DNA of 17,442 nucleotides, taken from Chloroflexota bacterium. GTDB lineage: Bacteria > Chloroflexota > Dehalococcoidia > Lucifugimonadales > CATQGZ01. Position 1 is the stretch's first letter. Every line of letters starts with the position of its first letter. The notes below the pieces were generated by a model. That model was given only the letters and a program-made list of their open reading frames with translations, made no database searches and was not told the DNA's origin. The stretch covers positions 1-17,442 of the forward strand of contig JAQBTI010000015.1 of NCBI GenBank assembly GCA_027624995.1. Reading direction: 5' to 3'. The translations under genes were made by a program, and so were the position numbers. This document shows positions 1 through 7,709 of the stretch, piece after piece.

Positions 1-1
1 C

Positions 2-55
2 ACGACACCGCCGACCGTGCCACCCGCGACCACGACGCCGCCGACGGTGCCGCCC
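2..55 (+). repeat. Tandem Thr/Pro-coding repeat, 30-bp period
   Basis: Two near-identical 24-bp blocks at 2-25 and 32-55 encode TTPPTVPP and lie 30 bp apart. The array may continue upstream of the window. Third-position differences between copies suggest the protein repeat is maintained rather than a very recent DNA duplication. Confidence 0.7.
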
Positions 56-814
56 GAAGAGCCGTCCGGTGGCCTGCCGTCTAGGCCGGTCGAAGAGGTC
101 TTTCGGACGATGGACGCGACTGTAATAATCGTGAAACCCTCCGGCGGCAAGCCGACTCGATCGCATCAGCGCGCAGTATGCGTCGGAGACGGAGGGGATG
201 TCGAAGTGGAGGACCAGCCGCCGGCCGACGATGGGACGGCTACGACGACCCCTGAATCAACTTCGACGGCAACGTCTACTCCCGAGTCCGATGCCGGTGA
301 CGGCGAAGACGGGCTAACCAGCGGGGCCTGCGAGGGCTCTGGAGACGGCTTGGTCCTGCTGACCAGGAAGAAAACGAGAGACGGGGACGAAGTCGAAGTC
401 CGTACAGCAGAGAGGGTTGCCAAGATCGAGGAGCGTCTCGATAAGCAGAGGGAGAAGCTCGAAGCATCCGGCAAGACAGACCAGCTTGCAAAGCTGGACA
501 AGAAAGTCGAAGAGCAAGTCAAACGGACCGTGGACCGAACCAAGGACGCCGAGGAGCGCCTTCAGAAGAAAGTAGAACGTGACGAAGCCCGAGCTGGCGA
601 TAAGTCTACCGGTCCCTCGGCCAAGGATGACAAGACGACGGGTCCTCCGGCCAAGGATGACAAGACGACGGGTCCTCCGGCCAAGGACGATAAGACGACG
701 GGTCCTCCCGCCAAGGATGACAAGACTACAGGCCCTCCCGCCAAAGACGACAAGACGACGGGCCCTCCGGCCAAGGATGATGAGAAGGGCGGAGGAAAGG
801 GCAAGAGCGGGTAG
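2..814 (+). CDS. 3' part of a low-complexity, repeat-bearing protein (5' end outside the window)
   Basis: The frame is open from the first complete codon at position 2, so the start lies upstream of the window; a GTG at 17 is in frame but sits inside a Thr/Pro repeat and is unlikely to be the true start. About 270 residues are visible. In order they are: a Thr/Pro linker (two TTPPTVPP units), a small globular-looking stretch (about residues 25-60, counted from GTG 17), an acidic Thr/Ser/Pro-rich stretch, a charged Lys/Glu segment of probable coiled coil (about residues 125-195), and six 10-residue units of the type KTTGPPAKDD, ending Lys/Gly-rich. No catalytic motif or family is recognised. 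Thr/Pro linkers and charged repeats are typical of exported or wall-associated bacterial proteins, but the signal peptide is not in view, so export is inferred. A perfect hairpin terminator follows the stop. Coding assignment is fairly sure; function is unknown. Confidence 0.7.
   Translation, partial: TTPPTVPPATTTPPTVPPEEPSGGLPSRPVEEVFRTMDATVIIVKPSGGKPTRSHQRAVCVGDGGDVEVEDQPPADDGTATTTPESTSTATSTPESDAGDGEDGLTSGACEGSGDGLVLLTRKKTRDGDEVEVRTAERVAKIEERLDKQREKLEASGKTDQLAKLDKKVEEQVKRTVDRTKDAEERLQKKVERDEARAGDKSTGPSAKDDKTTGPPAKDDKTTGPPAKDDKTTGPPAKDDKTTGPPAKDDKTTGPPAKDDEKGGGKGKSG
602..781 (+). repeat. Six tandem 30-bp units encoding KTTGPPAKDD
   Basis: Units start at 602, 632, 662, 692, 722 and 752. The first reads KSTGPSAKDD and the other five read KTTGPPAKDD. 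Copies differ mainly at synonymous third positions (for example gat/gac, ccg/ccc, acg/aca). The amino-acid pattern therefore appears conserved while the DNA drifts. The array sits at the extreme C-terminus of the 2-814 gene. Confidence 0.95.
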
Positions 815-855
815 CCTGACTTGCGGAGTCCGCTGGTCCAATCTGGATACACGAG

Positions 856-884
856 AGGAGGGGCCTAAACATGCCCCTCCTTTT
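856..884 (+). terminator. Intrinsic terminator after the repeat-protein gene
   Basis: A perfect 9-bp GC-rich stem (AGGAGGGGC at 856-864 with GCCCCTCCT at 873-881) encloses an 8-nt loop and runs into TTTT (881-884) on the plus strand. It fills the gap between two convergent genes. The minus-strand side lacks a T tract, so termination in that direction would be weaker. Confidence 0.85.
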
Positions 885-886
885 GC

Positions 887-2518
887 TCATTCAGCCCCGG
901 CGGTTTTCTTCGGCAGCGCGTGGTAGATCGAGCCGTTGCTCTGCAGATCGAAGTTCTCAGCCAGGAACGGGTGCCAGTAGGTGAAGTAGACCCCGGCGTC
1001 ACCTGCATGGTACATGATCGTGCTCATGATCTGCTCGGGGTCGTCCGGGGGGGCAGGAGGAAAGCGGTCGGGGTACCGTTCGTGGGTATCTCGCCAGTAC
1101 CAGTCGAACTGGAGCAGCGGCGCCGAGATCGGTACCACGTCGCGCTCCCTCTGTTCAACGTAGCTCAGGTACCAGAGCGAGAATGTCCGCGCCTCGTCGG
1201 CGGCGAGGATAAGTGAGCCGTCCGGCACAGAGTCCATGATCCCCCTGGCCAACTCGGGGGCGAGTCGGTCATCTCTACGGTCCTGCTCGGCGTAGTTCAG
1301 GACTATCGAGGTTGCCGGTAGTGCCGCGAACCCCACCAGGGCTAGTAGCCAGAACGTCCGGGTCGTGATGACGGCACGAGACCACCGTTTTTCCCGTACG
1401 GAGCCGGCCCAGTCCGAAATGCCGCTCAGGAGCCGCTGCGCGCCCACGCCGACCCAGACCGAGAACACCATGTATGTGGGGATCGTCAAGACCTCGAAGT
1501 CGACCGTCCAGTACGAGACGCTATACACACTCAGCCCTACGATGGAAGCCAGGGAGGCCAGAAGGAACGTCCGCTCCTTCGTCCATAACGGGGAGGCGCC
1601 CATGAGCCCCAGGAAGATCCCCAAGGGATGGAACTGCGAGAATACGAACCTGGCCCATGCCTCCAGGCGGTACGGGACCGAGTCGAAAGGAACGCCGAAG
1701 ACGTAGTCCTGATAGGCCCGGCCCGACAGCATCCAGGCCATGCCGTCCAGCGTCCCGGCGTCCCCCCAGTTGACGGGTGGATTCTGCGCCGCTCGAATCG
1801 GTAGATAGAGATAGATCGACACGCCGATTGTGAGCGCCGCGACGGGCCACGGTGAGACCACGCTACGACGGCCCAGCCGAACCCATAGCCACGCCAGCAG
1901 CGGCACGGCCACCGCCAGCAGAGTCAGATGGTTTCCGAGGCCGAGACCCAGCGTCAGCCCGAAAGCCGTCATCCTGGCGGTGACTTGCTTCTCGGTCAGG
2001 TCGGCCTCTCCGTCGAGCCGGAGGCCCAATTCCGATGCGATCACCAGCAGCGTGCCGACGAACAGAGTGTTGAGCGTGTAGACCTCTGTGATGACGGCCT
2101 GGGACCAGAATATCGGCGAGGCCGCGAACGCGGCCGAACCCAGGGCCGAGGCCGCGATCCAAAGCGCCGGGCGCCCATCCGGTGCGAGATACCGACAGAA
2201 CCTGTAGGTGGTCCAGTAGAGAAGGCCCACGGAGGCGGAAGCCGTCAAGGCAGAGAAGAGGTTGCCGCGAAACGCGAAGTCGCCGATGGGCACGACCGTC
2301 CCGAACAGCTTGAGTAGCAACATGTAGGTCGGGTAGCCGGGCGGGTGGGGGATTCCAAAGGTGTAGGCCGCGGCGAGGAGCTCTCCGCCGTCCACGCCGA
2401 TGGACCTGTAGCCGAAGCTTAGCGACGGCGCAATGGTCGCCAGGTACAGGCCCAGCGAGCCAGCCGCAATAATGGCGCCGACGATTACGGCAGGTGACGT
2501 AGCTCGCTCTCGTAGCAT
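887..2518 (-). CDS. DUF2723-family polytopic membrane protein (probable glycosyltransferase)
   Basis: The 543-residue product has many hydrophobic segments from the N-terminus to about residue 405, then a soluble C-terminal part of about 130 residues that would lie outside the membrane. The N-terminal signature is clear: an acidic DGGE motif at residues 43-46 in the first external loop, then HPPGYP at 58-63 and an N-L-F-S motif about 30 residues later. This combination is typical of DUF2723, a family related in fold to protein O-mannosyl-type GT-C transferases that use lipid-linked sugar donors. The acidic residues would be the catalytic site by analogy. The substrate cannot be read from the sequence. 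An in-frame TAG lies just upstream (2525-2527), so ATG 2518 is effectively the only start, although the nearest GGAG-like motif is about 20 nt away. The gene is convergent with the repeat-protein gene and divergent from the toxin-antitoxin pair. Confidence 0.87.
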   Translation of the reverse strand: MLRERATSPAVIVGAIIAAGSLGLYLATIAPSLSFGYRSIGVDGGELLAAAYTFGIPHPPGYPTYMLLLKLFGTVVPIGDFAFRGNLFSALTASASVGLLYWTTYRFCRYLAPDGRPALWIAASALGSAAFAASPIFWSQAVITEVYTLNTLFVGTLLVIASELGLRLDGEADLTEKQVTARMTAFGLTLGLGLGNHLTLLAVAVPLLAWLWVRLGRRSVVSPWPVAALTIGVSIYLYLPIRAAQNPPVNWGDAGTLDGMAWMLSGRAYQDYVFGVPFDSVPYRLEAWARFVFSQFHPLGIFLGLMGASPLWTKERTFLLASLASIVGLSVYSVSYWTVDFEVLTIPTYMVFSVWVGVGAQRLLSGISDWAGSVREKRWSRAVITTRTFWLLALVGFAALPATSIVLNYAEQDRRDDRLAPELARGIMDSVPDGSLILAADEARTFSLWYLSYVEQRERDVVPISAPLLQFDWYWRDTHERYPDRFPPAPPDDPEQIMSTIMYHAGDAGVYFTYWHPFLAENFDLQSNGSIYHALPKKTAGAE

Positions 2519-2564
2519 CGCCGACTATCATATAGCACTCTCCTCCGCTCCACCGGCGATAGAC

Positions 2565-2592
2565 TTGAGGTCACCGAGGCTGTATGTATAAT
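2565..2592 (+). promoter_or_regulatory. Promoter of the toxin-antitoxin operon
   Basis: TTGAGG (2565-2570), a 16-bp spacer and a perfect TATAAT (2587-2592) form a good housekeeping-sigma promoter. Predicted transcription start is near 2599, leaving a leader of only about 15 nt before ATG 2615. No Shine-Dalgarno is visible in that leader. Confidence 0.65.
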
Positions 2593-2612
2593 AAATACGG
2601 CGTATAAATACG
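2586..2612 (+). promoter_or_regulatory. Putative autoregulatory operator overlapping the -10 box
   Basis: Two related elements overlap the -10 region: GTAT-N5-ATAC (2586-2598) and a perfect inverted repeat CGTAT-AA-ATACG (2601-2612). They share the 9-bp direct repeat ATAAATACG, 13 bp apart. Ribbon-helix-helix antitoxins commonly bind such paired palindromes over their own promoter, so the position suggests autorepression. The binding itself is inferred. Confidence 0.5.
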
Positions 2613-2614
2613 TA

Positions 2615-2881
2615 ATGGCTGAATCGAGGGTCCACGTGAACGTTAAGATGACCTTTACGATCCCACATGAGATAGCGCAGCGGCTCAAGGATGCGGTCGC
2701 GGAACGACGGCGCTCCGCGTTTGTGGCGACCGCGTTGGGGCAGAAGCTGGAGGAGGTCCAGGAAAAACGCATCAGGGAGTCGCTGATCCAGGGGTATATA
2801 GAACGGTACGATGAGGACAAGAGAATCAACGAAGAATGGGAATTGGCTACCATCGAATCCTGGGATGACCATGGGCCGTAG
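2615..2881 (+). CDS. Ribbon-helix-helix (MazE/CopG-like) antitoxin
   Basis: The 88-residue protein has a short N-terminal beta-strand region (VKMTFTIP, about residues 10-17), two helices around residues 18-48 containing the basic patch AERRRSAF, and an acidic tail ending EEWELATIESWDD. This is the usual layout of MazE-type antitoxins: a DNA-binding ribbon-helix-helix dimer followed by a flexible acidic segment that wraps and blocks the MazF toxin. The partner toxin starts 6 bp after the stop. The ATG at 2615 gives a complete RHH domain; an in-frame ATG at 2648 would lose its first strand. Very short leader; likely autorepressed through the palindromes over its promoter. Family identification rests on layout and partner. 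Confidence 0.85.
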   Translation: MAESRVHVNVKMTFTIPHEIAQRLKDAVAERRRSAFVATALGQKLEEVQEKRIRESLIQGYIERYDEDKRINEEWELATIESWDDHGP

Positions 2882-2887
2882 GGGCGT

Positions 2888-3256
2888 GTGACGAGCCAGG
2901 CGGTGCATTCCTTCCCGCGATACGGTGAGGTCTGGATGGTCAGGTTCGGTCCGGTGACAGGGGCTGAGATCGGAAAAACGAGACCAGCTCTGATTGTGTC
3001 TAACGACTTGAACAACGAGCGCGCAGCGACGGTAACCGTGCTACCTATCACGTCGGCGCCAGCCAAGCGGCGATATCTCGACGAGGTCGCTGTGCCCCGA
3101 GGAACTGCCGGATTGAAGCTTGACTCCCGTATCAAGGCCAACATGATACGGACCGTTGACAAGGTCCGGCTGACTACCCTGGTCGGTCCGATACCGGAAT
3201 CGCTGTACGAGCAGGTCAATAGGGCTCTGCGGCTCCACTTGAACGTACCCGGATAA
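2888..3256 (+). CDS. PemK/MazF-family mRNA interferase toxin
   Basis: The 122-residue protein matches the MazF family in length and motifs. It opens with YGEVWMVRF (the conserved G-E-V/I-W strand, about residues 12-20), then GKTRPALIVSND (about 29-40) with the conserved Arg-Pro of the catalytic loop, then VLPITS (about 52-57) carrying the conserved Thr/Ser. MazF proteins are sequence-specific single-strand RNA endonucleases that stop growth when not neutralised. It starts with GTG, 6 bp after the antitoxin stop, the normal antitoxin-toxin operon order. All core motifs are present, so it is probably active. The cleavage sequence cannot be predicted from here. Confidence 0.93.
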   Translation: MTSQAVHSFPRYGEVWMVRFGPVTGAEIGKTRPALIVSNDLNNERAATVTVLPITSAPAKRRYLDEVAVPRGTAGLKLDSRIKANMIRTVDKVRLTTLVGPIPESLYEQVNRALRLHLNVPG

Positions 3257-3293
3257 CCTGGTCGGCGGGACGCCCTGGTGTGTATGGCGCAGG

Positions 3294-3322
3294 TGGACGT
3301 TCTCTCAAAGGCCACATAGAAT
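3294..3322 (+). promoter_or_regulatory. Candidate valS promoter
   Basis: TGGACG (3294-3299), a 17-bp spacer and TAGAAT (3317-3322) lie just downstream of the toxin gene. Predicted transcription start is about 3329. This lies after an in-frame ATG at 3323, so transcripts from it could only use the GTG at 3365. Confidence 0.45.
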
Positions 3323-3354
3323 GTGCGAATCTTTCCAATGAACATTGCAGGCTC

Positions 3355-3360
3355 GGAGGT
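3355..3360 (+). promoter_or_regulatory. Shine-Dalgarno that sets the valS start
   Basis: GGAGGT sits 4 nt before GTG 3365. It is the strongest ribosome-binding sequence in this gap. The alternative ATG at 3323 has only a weak AAAGG 11 nt upstream. Confidence 0.65.
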
Positions 3361-3364
3361 CTGT

Positions 3365-6049
3365 GTGACCCAGGCGGCCTCACGAAAAACCAACATACCA
3401 AAGGCCTACGACCCCAAGTCCGTGGAAGGTCGAATCTACGAGAGCTGGGTCAAGGGCGGCTATTTCACGCCGACCATAGACCCGGACAAGAAGCCCTTTG
3501 TCGTGATAATGCCTCCGCCCAACGTCACGGGAGAGTTGCACATGGGCCACGCTCTCACGACGGCCCTCGAAGACCTGATGGTCCGCTGGCACCGGATGAG
3601 GGGCGAGCCGACGCTGTTCCTGCCGGGCTCCGACCACGCAGGAATTGCAACCCAGGTGGTCGTGGAGCGGATGATCGCTTCCGACGGTGTCTCCCGTCAC
3701 GACCTCGGCCGCGAGAAGTTCGTCGAACGGGTCTGGAGCTGGGTTGACCAGTACGGCAGCAGGATCGACGAGCAGCTCAAGCGGCTGGGCGCTTCATGCG
3801 ACTGGACCCGGAAGGCCTTTACCCTTGACGAGGGGCCCAGCAAAGCGGTGCGCACCACTTTCGTCAACCTCTACAAGAAGGGGCTGATCTACCGCGGCGA
3901 GCGCATGACCAACTGGTGCCCCCGCTGTAGGACTGCCTTGTCCGATCTCGAGGTCAAGTACCGGGAGGAGAATGCCGCCTTATATCACGTCCGGTACGAG
4001 ATGGAGGACGGCAGCGGCTCGGTGACGATTGCCACTACCAGGCCGGAAACCCTTCTCGGCGACACGGCGGTTGCAGTTAACCAGGAGGACGAGCGCTACA
4101 AGCACCTCATCGGCAAGAATGTGGTTCTGCCGGTGCTCGGACGGATTATCCCGATAGTCGCCGACGAGGCAGTCGAACTCGACTTCGGAACGGGAGCGCT
4201 CAAGGTTACGCCCGGACACGACCCGGTCGACTTCGAAATCGGCCAACGCCATGACCTCCCGACTGTCAGCATCATGGAGCTCGATGGCACGCTGAACGAG
4301 ACCGCCGGTTCTTACCAAGGCCAGACCATGTCTGAGGCCAGAAAGAACATCGTCCAGGAGCTCGAAAAGGATGGGCTGCTGGAGATGACCGAGCCCTACC
4401 GCCACTCAGTCGGCCACTGTGACCGGTGCGATGAGACGGTCGAGCCCATCGTCAGCAAGCAGTGGTGGATGAGCATGAAGCCCCTGGCAAAGCCGGCGAG
4501 GGAGGCGGTCGCCGAAGGCCGCATAGGGATCGTTCCCGAGCGCTTCTCCAAGGTCTACTACAACTGGATGGACAACATCTGCGACTGGTGCGTCAGCCGC
4601 CAGCTCTGGTGGGGGCACCGCCTCCCGGTCTGGTACTGCCAGGACTGCGCCGAGGTCGTCGTCGAGCTCGAGGACCCGAAGTCGTGTCCGAACTGTGACT
4701 CGGCTGAGCTGGAGCGCGACCCGGACGTGTTGGACACCTGGTTCAGCTCGGCCCTTTGGCCGCACTCGACGTTAGGCTGGCCCGACGAGACCGCGGACCT
4801 GGAGTACTTCCATCCCAGTACTGTCCTGGAGACTGGCCACGACATCCTCTTCTTCTGGGTGGCGCGCATGGTCATGATGGGGCTCGAAAACACTGGCCAG
4901 ATACCGTTTGAGACCGTTTATTTGCATGGCCTGGTCCGGGATCCTTCAGGGGTCAAGATGAGCAAGTCCAAGGGCAACGTGATGGACCCCCTTGACCTAA
5001 TAGACCTCTACGGCGCTGACGCCCTGCGGTTCGCGCTGAACGTCGGCAACTCACCCGGCAACGACATGCGTCTCAACGAGCAGAAGATGGAGGCCAGCCG
5101 CAACTTCGCTAACAAGCTGTGGAACGCCGCCCGTTTCGTCATGTCCAACCTAGGGGACGAGGCTGGCTTGGACGGCTGGCACGACCCGGACCCGAAACAT
5201 CGTCACGACCGCTGGATACTGAGCCGCCTGAACCGCGTGGCCGGCCAGGTAGATGGGTTCATGAAGGAGTTCCAGTTCGGCGAGGCCCAGCGAGTCGTCC
5301 ACGACTTCCTTTGGAACGAGTACTGCGACTGGTATATCGAGATGGCCAAAGTCCGCATGAGGTCCGACGAGGCCGGCGGACCGTCGCCGCTGCCGGTCCT
5401 GGCCCATGTCCTCGAACGGGTGCTCAGGCTTCTCCATCCCTTCATGCCTTTCGTCACCGAAGAGATATGGCGGACCCTGGTCGACCATCTGCCCGAGGAG
5501 CCGGACAGGCCCGAGGCGCTCATCGTCGCTCCTTATCCCGAGTCCGACGAAGCTCTCATCGATGAGCAGGCCGAGTCGGAAATCGGCGCCGTCATCGAGA
5601 TCGTTCGGTCGGTGAGGAACCTCAGAGCGGAGTTCCGAATAGAAGCGAACCAGAGGCTGGAGGCGGCTCTGGACGCGCCCGCGCTGGCCACCGTGCTCGA
5701 AGAGGAGGCACCGACCGTCAAGTCTCAGGCGGGCATAGACCCTCTGATCGTCGGCTCTGGGCGCGTCGGTGAGTCTTCGAACGATCGAGTCGCGCTAGTG
5801 TTGACCGGAGGCACGGTGACCGTCCCGTTGGGCGGACTTGTGGACCTGGACCGAGAGCGCGCCCGCCTCGCGGACGAGCGCGAGGAGATCTCGAAATACG
5901 TGACTCGCCTCTCGGCCAGACTGGAGGACGAGCAGTTCGTTTCCAAGGCCCCGGAAGACGTAATCGAGCGCGAACGCGAGCGCCTCGCGTCAAGCCGAGA
6001 GCGCACCACCAGGATCGAGGAGATGCTGTCGAGACTGGATTCGCCGTAG
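3365..6049 (+). CDS. valS: Valyl-tRNA synthetase
   Basis: This cytoplasmic class I synthetase charges tRNA-Val with valine. From GTG 3365 it has 894 residues, normal for bacterial ValRS; an in-frame ATG at 3323 would add 14 residues with no family counterpart. Motifs in order: PPPNVTGELHMGH (HIGH-type ATP site, 50-62), Cys pairs of zinc-binding type (WCPRC, HCDRC, YCQDC, CPNC), the CP1 editing domain with TTRPETLLGDTAVAVN, LDTWFSSALWP before the second catalytic half, and KMSKS at 531-535. The C-terminus is a charged heptad-like arm of about 70 residues, the ValRS tRNA-binding coiled coil. Complete, no frameshift. It has its own promoter behind the toxin gene and converges on the Gfo/Idh gene with a 22-bp gap that contains no clear terminator. 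Confidence 0.98.
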   Translation: MTQAASRKTNIPKAYDPKSVEGRIYESWVKGGYFTPTIDPDKKPFVVIMPPPNVTGELHMGHALTTALEDLMVRWHRMRGEPTLFLPGSDHAGIATQVVVERMIASDGVSRHDLGREKFVERVWSWVDQYGSRIDEQLKRLGASCDWTRKAFTLDEGPSKAVRTTFVNLYKKGLIYRGERMTNWCPRCRTALSDLEVKYREENAALYHVRYEMEDGSGSVTIATTRPETLLGDTAVAVNQEDERYKHLIGKNVVLPVLGRIIPIVADEAVELDFGTGALKVTPGHDPVDFEIGQRHDLPTVSIMELDGTLNETAGSYQGQTMSEARKNIVQELEKDGLLEMTEPYRHSVGHCDRCDETVEPIVSKQWWMSMKPLAKPAREAVAEGRIGIVPERFSKVYYNWMDNICDWCVSRQLWWGHRLPVWYCQDCAEVVVELEDPKSCPNCDSAELERDPDVLDTWFSSALWPHSTLGWPDETADLEYFHPSTVLETGHDILFFWVARMVMMGLENTGQIPFETVYLHGLVRDPSGVKMSKSKGNVMDPLDLIDLYGADALRFALNVGNSPGNDMRLNEQKMEASRNFANKLWNAARFVMSNLGDEAGLDGWHDPDPKHRHDRWILSRLNRVAGQVDGFMKEFQFGEAQRVVHDFLWNEYCDWYIEMAKVRMRSDEAGGPSPLPVLAHVLERVLRLLHPFMPFVTEEIWRTLVDHLPEEPDRPEALIVAPYPESDEALIDEQAESEIGAVIEIVRSVRNLRAEFRIEANQRLEAALDAPALATVLEEEAPTVKSQAGIDPLIVGSGRVGESSNDRVALVLTGGTVTVPLGGLVDLDRERARLADEREEISKYVTRLSARLEDEQFVSKAPEDVIERERERLASSRERTTRIEEMLSRLDSP

Positions 6050-6071
6050 GGGCTGCCGCTACCCCCGGGAC

Positions 6072-7070
6072 CTATCCGGGCTGCTCGACGTCCACCACCG
6101 TGCCGTCTCGGGCCGCCGTCAGCAGCGCGACGAGGGCGGCAGTATTAGCCAAACCGTCCTCGGCCGGGAACTCCGGCGGCTTTCCGGTAAGCACGCACTC
6201 CGAGAACTCGTCCATCTGGACGCGAAACCGGTTGGGTGCCGGCATAGCCTCGATTCGTTCCTCGTCTCCGATCTTGATGACCACCGGGCCACTGTCATCG
6301 AACATGTCCGGTATCTCAATTCGGCCTTCAGAGCCGATCGCGATCAACTCGCATCGCCGTGGCTGCTCCATACTGCTGCCGACGTGGGCGACGGCCCCGC
6401 CGGGGAACTCCAGAAGGCCGCTGAAGCTGGTGTCCACGTCGTAGCCGCCCGAGTCATAGGCGAACGCCGAAGCGCGTATAGGCTCCTTTCCGAGCACGAA
6501 CCGACACGCGTATACGGCATAGCATCCGGCGTCCATCATGCTGCCGCCGGAGAGCTCCTTGGAGAAACGGATGTTGCCCTGCCGCTCGGCGAGCGGGAAC
6601 GTTAGGGCCGAGTGCAGGCTGGTGACGTGGCCGATCGCGCCCTCTGCGATCAACCGGCGCGCTGTTCTCAGGTGTGGGTTCCACCTGTGCGTGAACGCCT
6701 CGACTAGTACTACGTTATTCGCCTTTGCAGCGGCGATCATTCGGCGCGCCTCGTCAGTGGTTACTGCCAGCGGCTTTTCGCAAAGGATGTGCTTGCCAGC
6801 CTCCGCCGCCTTGATGGTCCACTCACAGTGCATCGAGTTGGGCAGCGGATTTATTACGGCGTCGAGGTCCGGGTCTGCGATTAGCTCGTCGTAGGAGCCG
6901 TACCAGGTCGGAATGTCGAGGTCCTCAGCCGCCGCTCTCGCCTTGGATTCGTCCCGGCTGGAGATCGCGACGACCTCGGAGTTGCTCGTTTCTCGTGCGG
7001 CTGGAATAAGCCGTTTGAGGGCGATATTCGCGGTGCTGAGAACCCCGTAGCGGACAACATTGTTCTGCAT
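6072..7070 (-). CDS. Gfo/Idh/MocA-family NAD(P)-dependent oxidoreductase
   Basis: The 332-residue product has an N-terminal Rossmann domain opening with RYGVLSTANIA (7-17), the EKP motif with its catalytic Lys at 98-100, and the GGSMMDAGCY motif (175-184) supplying conserved Asp and Tyr in the C-terminal alpha/beta domain. Family members oxidise or reduce cyclic sugars, inositols and related polyols with NAD(P). The closest look is to the glucose-fructose oxidoreductase/D-xylose dehydrogenase branch, but the substrate is not readable. The frame continues upstream to 7199 without homology; ATG 7070 is preferred because it begins the Rossmann strand and has GGAG 5 nt upstream. It lies 14 bp after the sugar-acid dehydratase, so the two probably serve one sugar oxidation route: sugar to lactone/acid here, then dehydration. 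Confidence 0.93.
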   Translation of the reverse strand: MQNNVVRYGVLSTANIALKRLIPAARETSNSEVVAISSRDESKARAAAEDLDIPTWYGSYDELIADPDLDAVINPLPNSMHCEWTIKAAEAGKHILCEKPLAVTTDEARRMIAAAKANNVVLVEAFTHRWNPHLRTARRLIAEGAIGHVTSLHSALTFPLAERQGNIRFSKELSGGSMMDAGCYAVYACRFVLGKEPIRASAFAYDSGGYDVDTSFSGLLEFPGGAVAHVGSSMEQPRRCELIAIGSEGRIEIPDMFDDSGPVVIKIGDEERIEAMPAPNRFRVQMDEFSECVLTGKPPEFPAEDGLANTAALVALLTAARDGTVVDVEQPG

Positions 7071-7075
7071 GATAG

Positions 7076-7079
7076 CTCC
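7076..7079 (-). promoter_or_regulatory. Shine-Dalgarno that sets the Gfo/Idh start
   Basis: On the minus strand GGAG lies 5 nt before ATG 7070, inside the 14-bp gap after the dehydratase stop. It supports ATG 7070 over the longer open frame. Confidence 0.7.
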
Positions 7080-7705
7080 GTTCGTTAAGGGATGGCTGGA
7101 GGTACGTTTTCGCTCCCAGCTCCGATCAGTCCCTCTGCTCTCAGGAAGTCGAAGTCGCAGCCCTGGTCGGCCTGGAGAACGTGCCGTGCGAACATCCACC
7201 TATAGCCACGGCCGTGATGGGCGACGGGCTTCGAGGCTTCGGAGAGGCGACTCTGGACCTCGGCGTCCTCCACGAGAAGGTCTAACCTTCGGCCCGGGAC
7301 ATCCAGCTCGATCAGGTCGCCGTTCCTGACGGCCCCCAGCGGTCCGCCGGCCGCCGATTCCGGCGCGACGTGTACGACCACGGTGCCGAATGCGGTCCCA
7401 CTCATGCGCGCGTCGCTTAGCCTGACCATGTCTCGGACGCCCTGCTCAAGGAGCTTCTTCGGCAACGGCAGGAAGCCCCACTCCGGCATCCCCGGCGCTC
7501 CGACAGGGCCCGCGCTGCGCAGGACCAGCACGTCATCCGGGCGCACGTCCAGATCGGGGTCGTCGATGCGCCGCTCGAGGTCGTCGTGGTCCTCGAAGAC
7601 GACGGCGCGTCCGCGATGCGTCAACAGGCCCGGCGACGCTGAGGTCGGCCGTATGACTGCTCCACTTGGCGCCAGGGAGCCCCGTAGGACCGCCAGACCA
7701 CCCTC

Positions 7706-7709
7706 GGGG
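7706..7709 (-). other. Frameshift site 2: G4 run in the dehydratase
   Basis: The minus strand reads CTT GCG CCC CGA GGG. Removing one C gives L-A-P-E-G-G-L-A-V-L-R-G, the expected family continuation after the R-T-I-D-K-P segment. Confidence 0.88.

Noticed and set aside
602..781. CRISPR array
   Set aside because: Units are directly tandem with no spacers and encode an in-frame peptide repeat.
314..852. Minus-strand frames over the 30-bp repeats
   Set aside because: They are repeats of the antisense of KTTGPPAKDD and lack coding features. The plus-strand frame has repeat-preserving synonymous changes and a terminator after its stop.
1047..1053. G7 run as another frameshift, in the DUF2723 gene
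   Set aside because: The frame continues through the run with sensible protein sequence to its stop, so the run is intact.
2485..3396. 303-codon minus-strand open frame across the toxin-antitoxin pair
   Set aside because: Both antitoxin and MazF-type toxin on the plus strand have clear family motifs and normal spacing; the antisense frame has none.
6050..6071. Bidirectional terminator between valS and the Gfo/Idh gene
   Set aside because: Only 4-5 bp GC stems are possible and neither strand has a T run.
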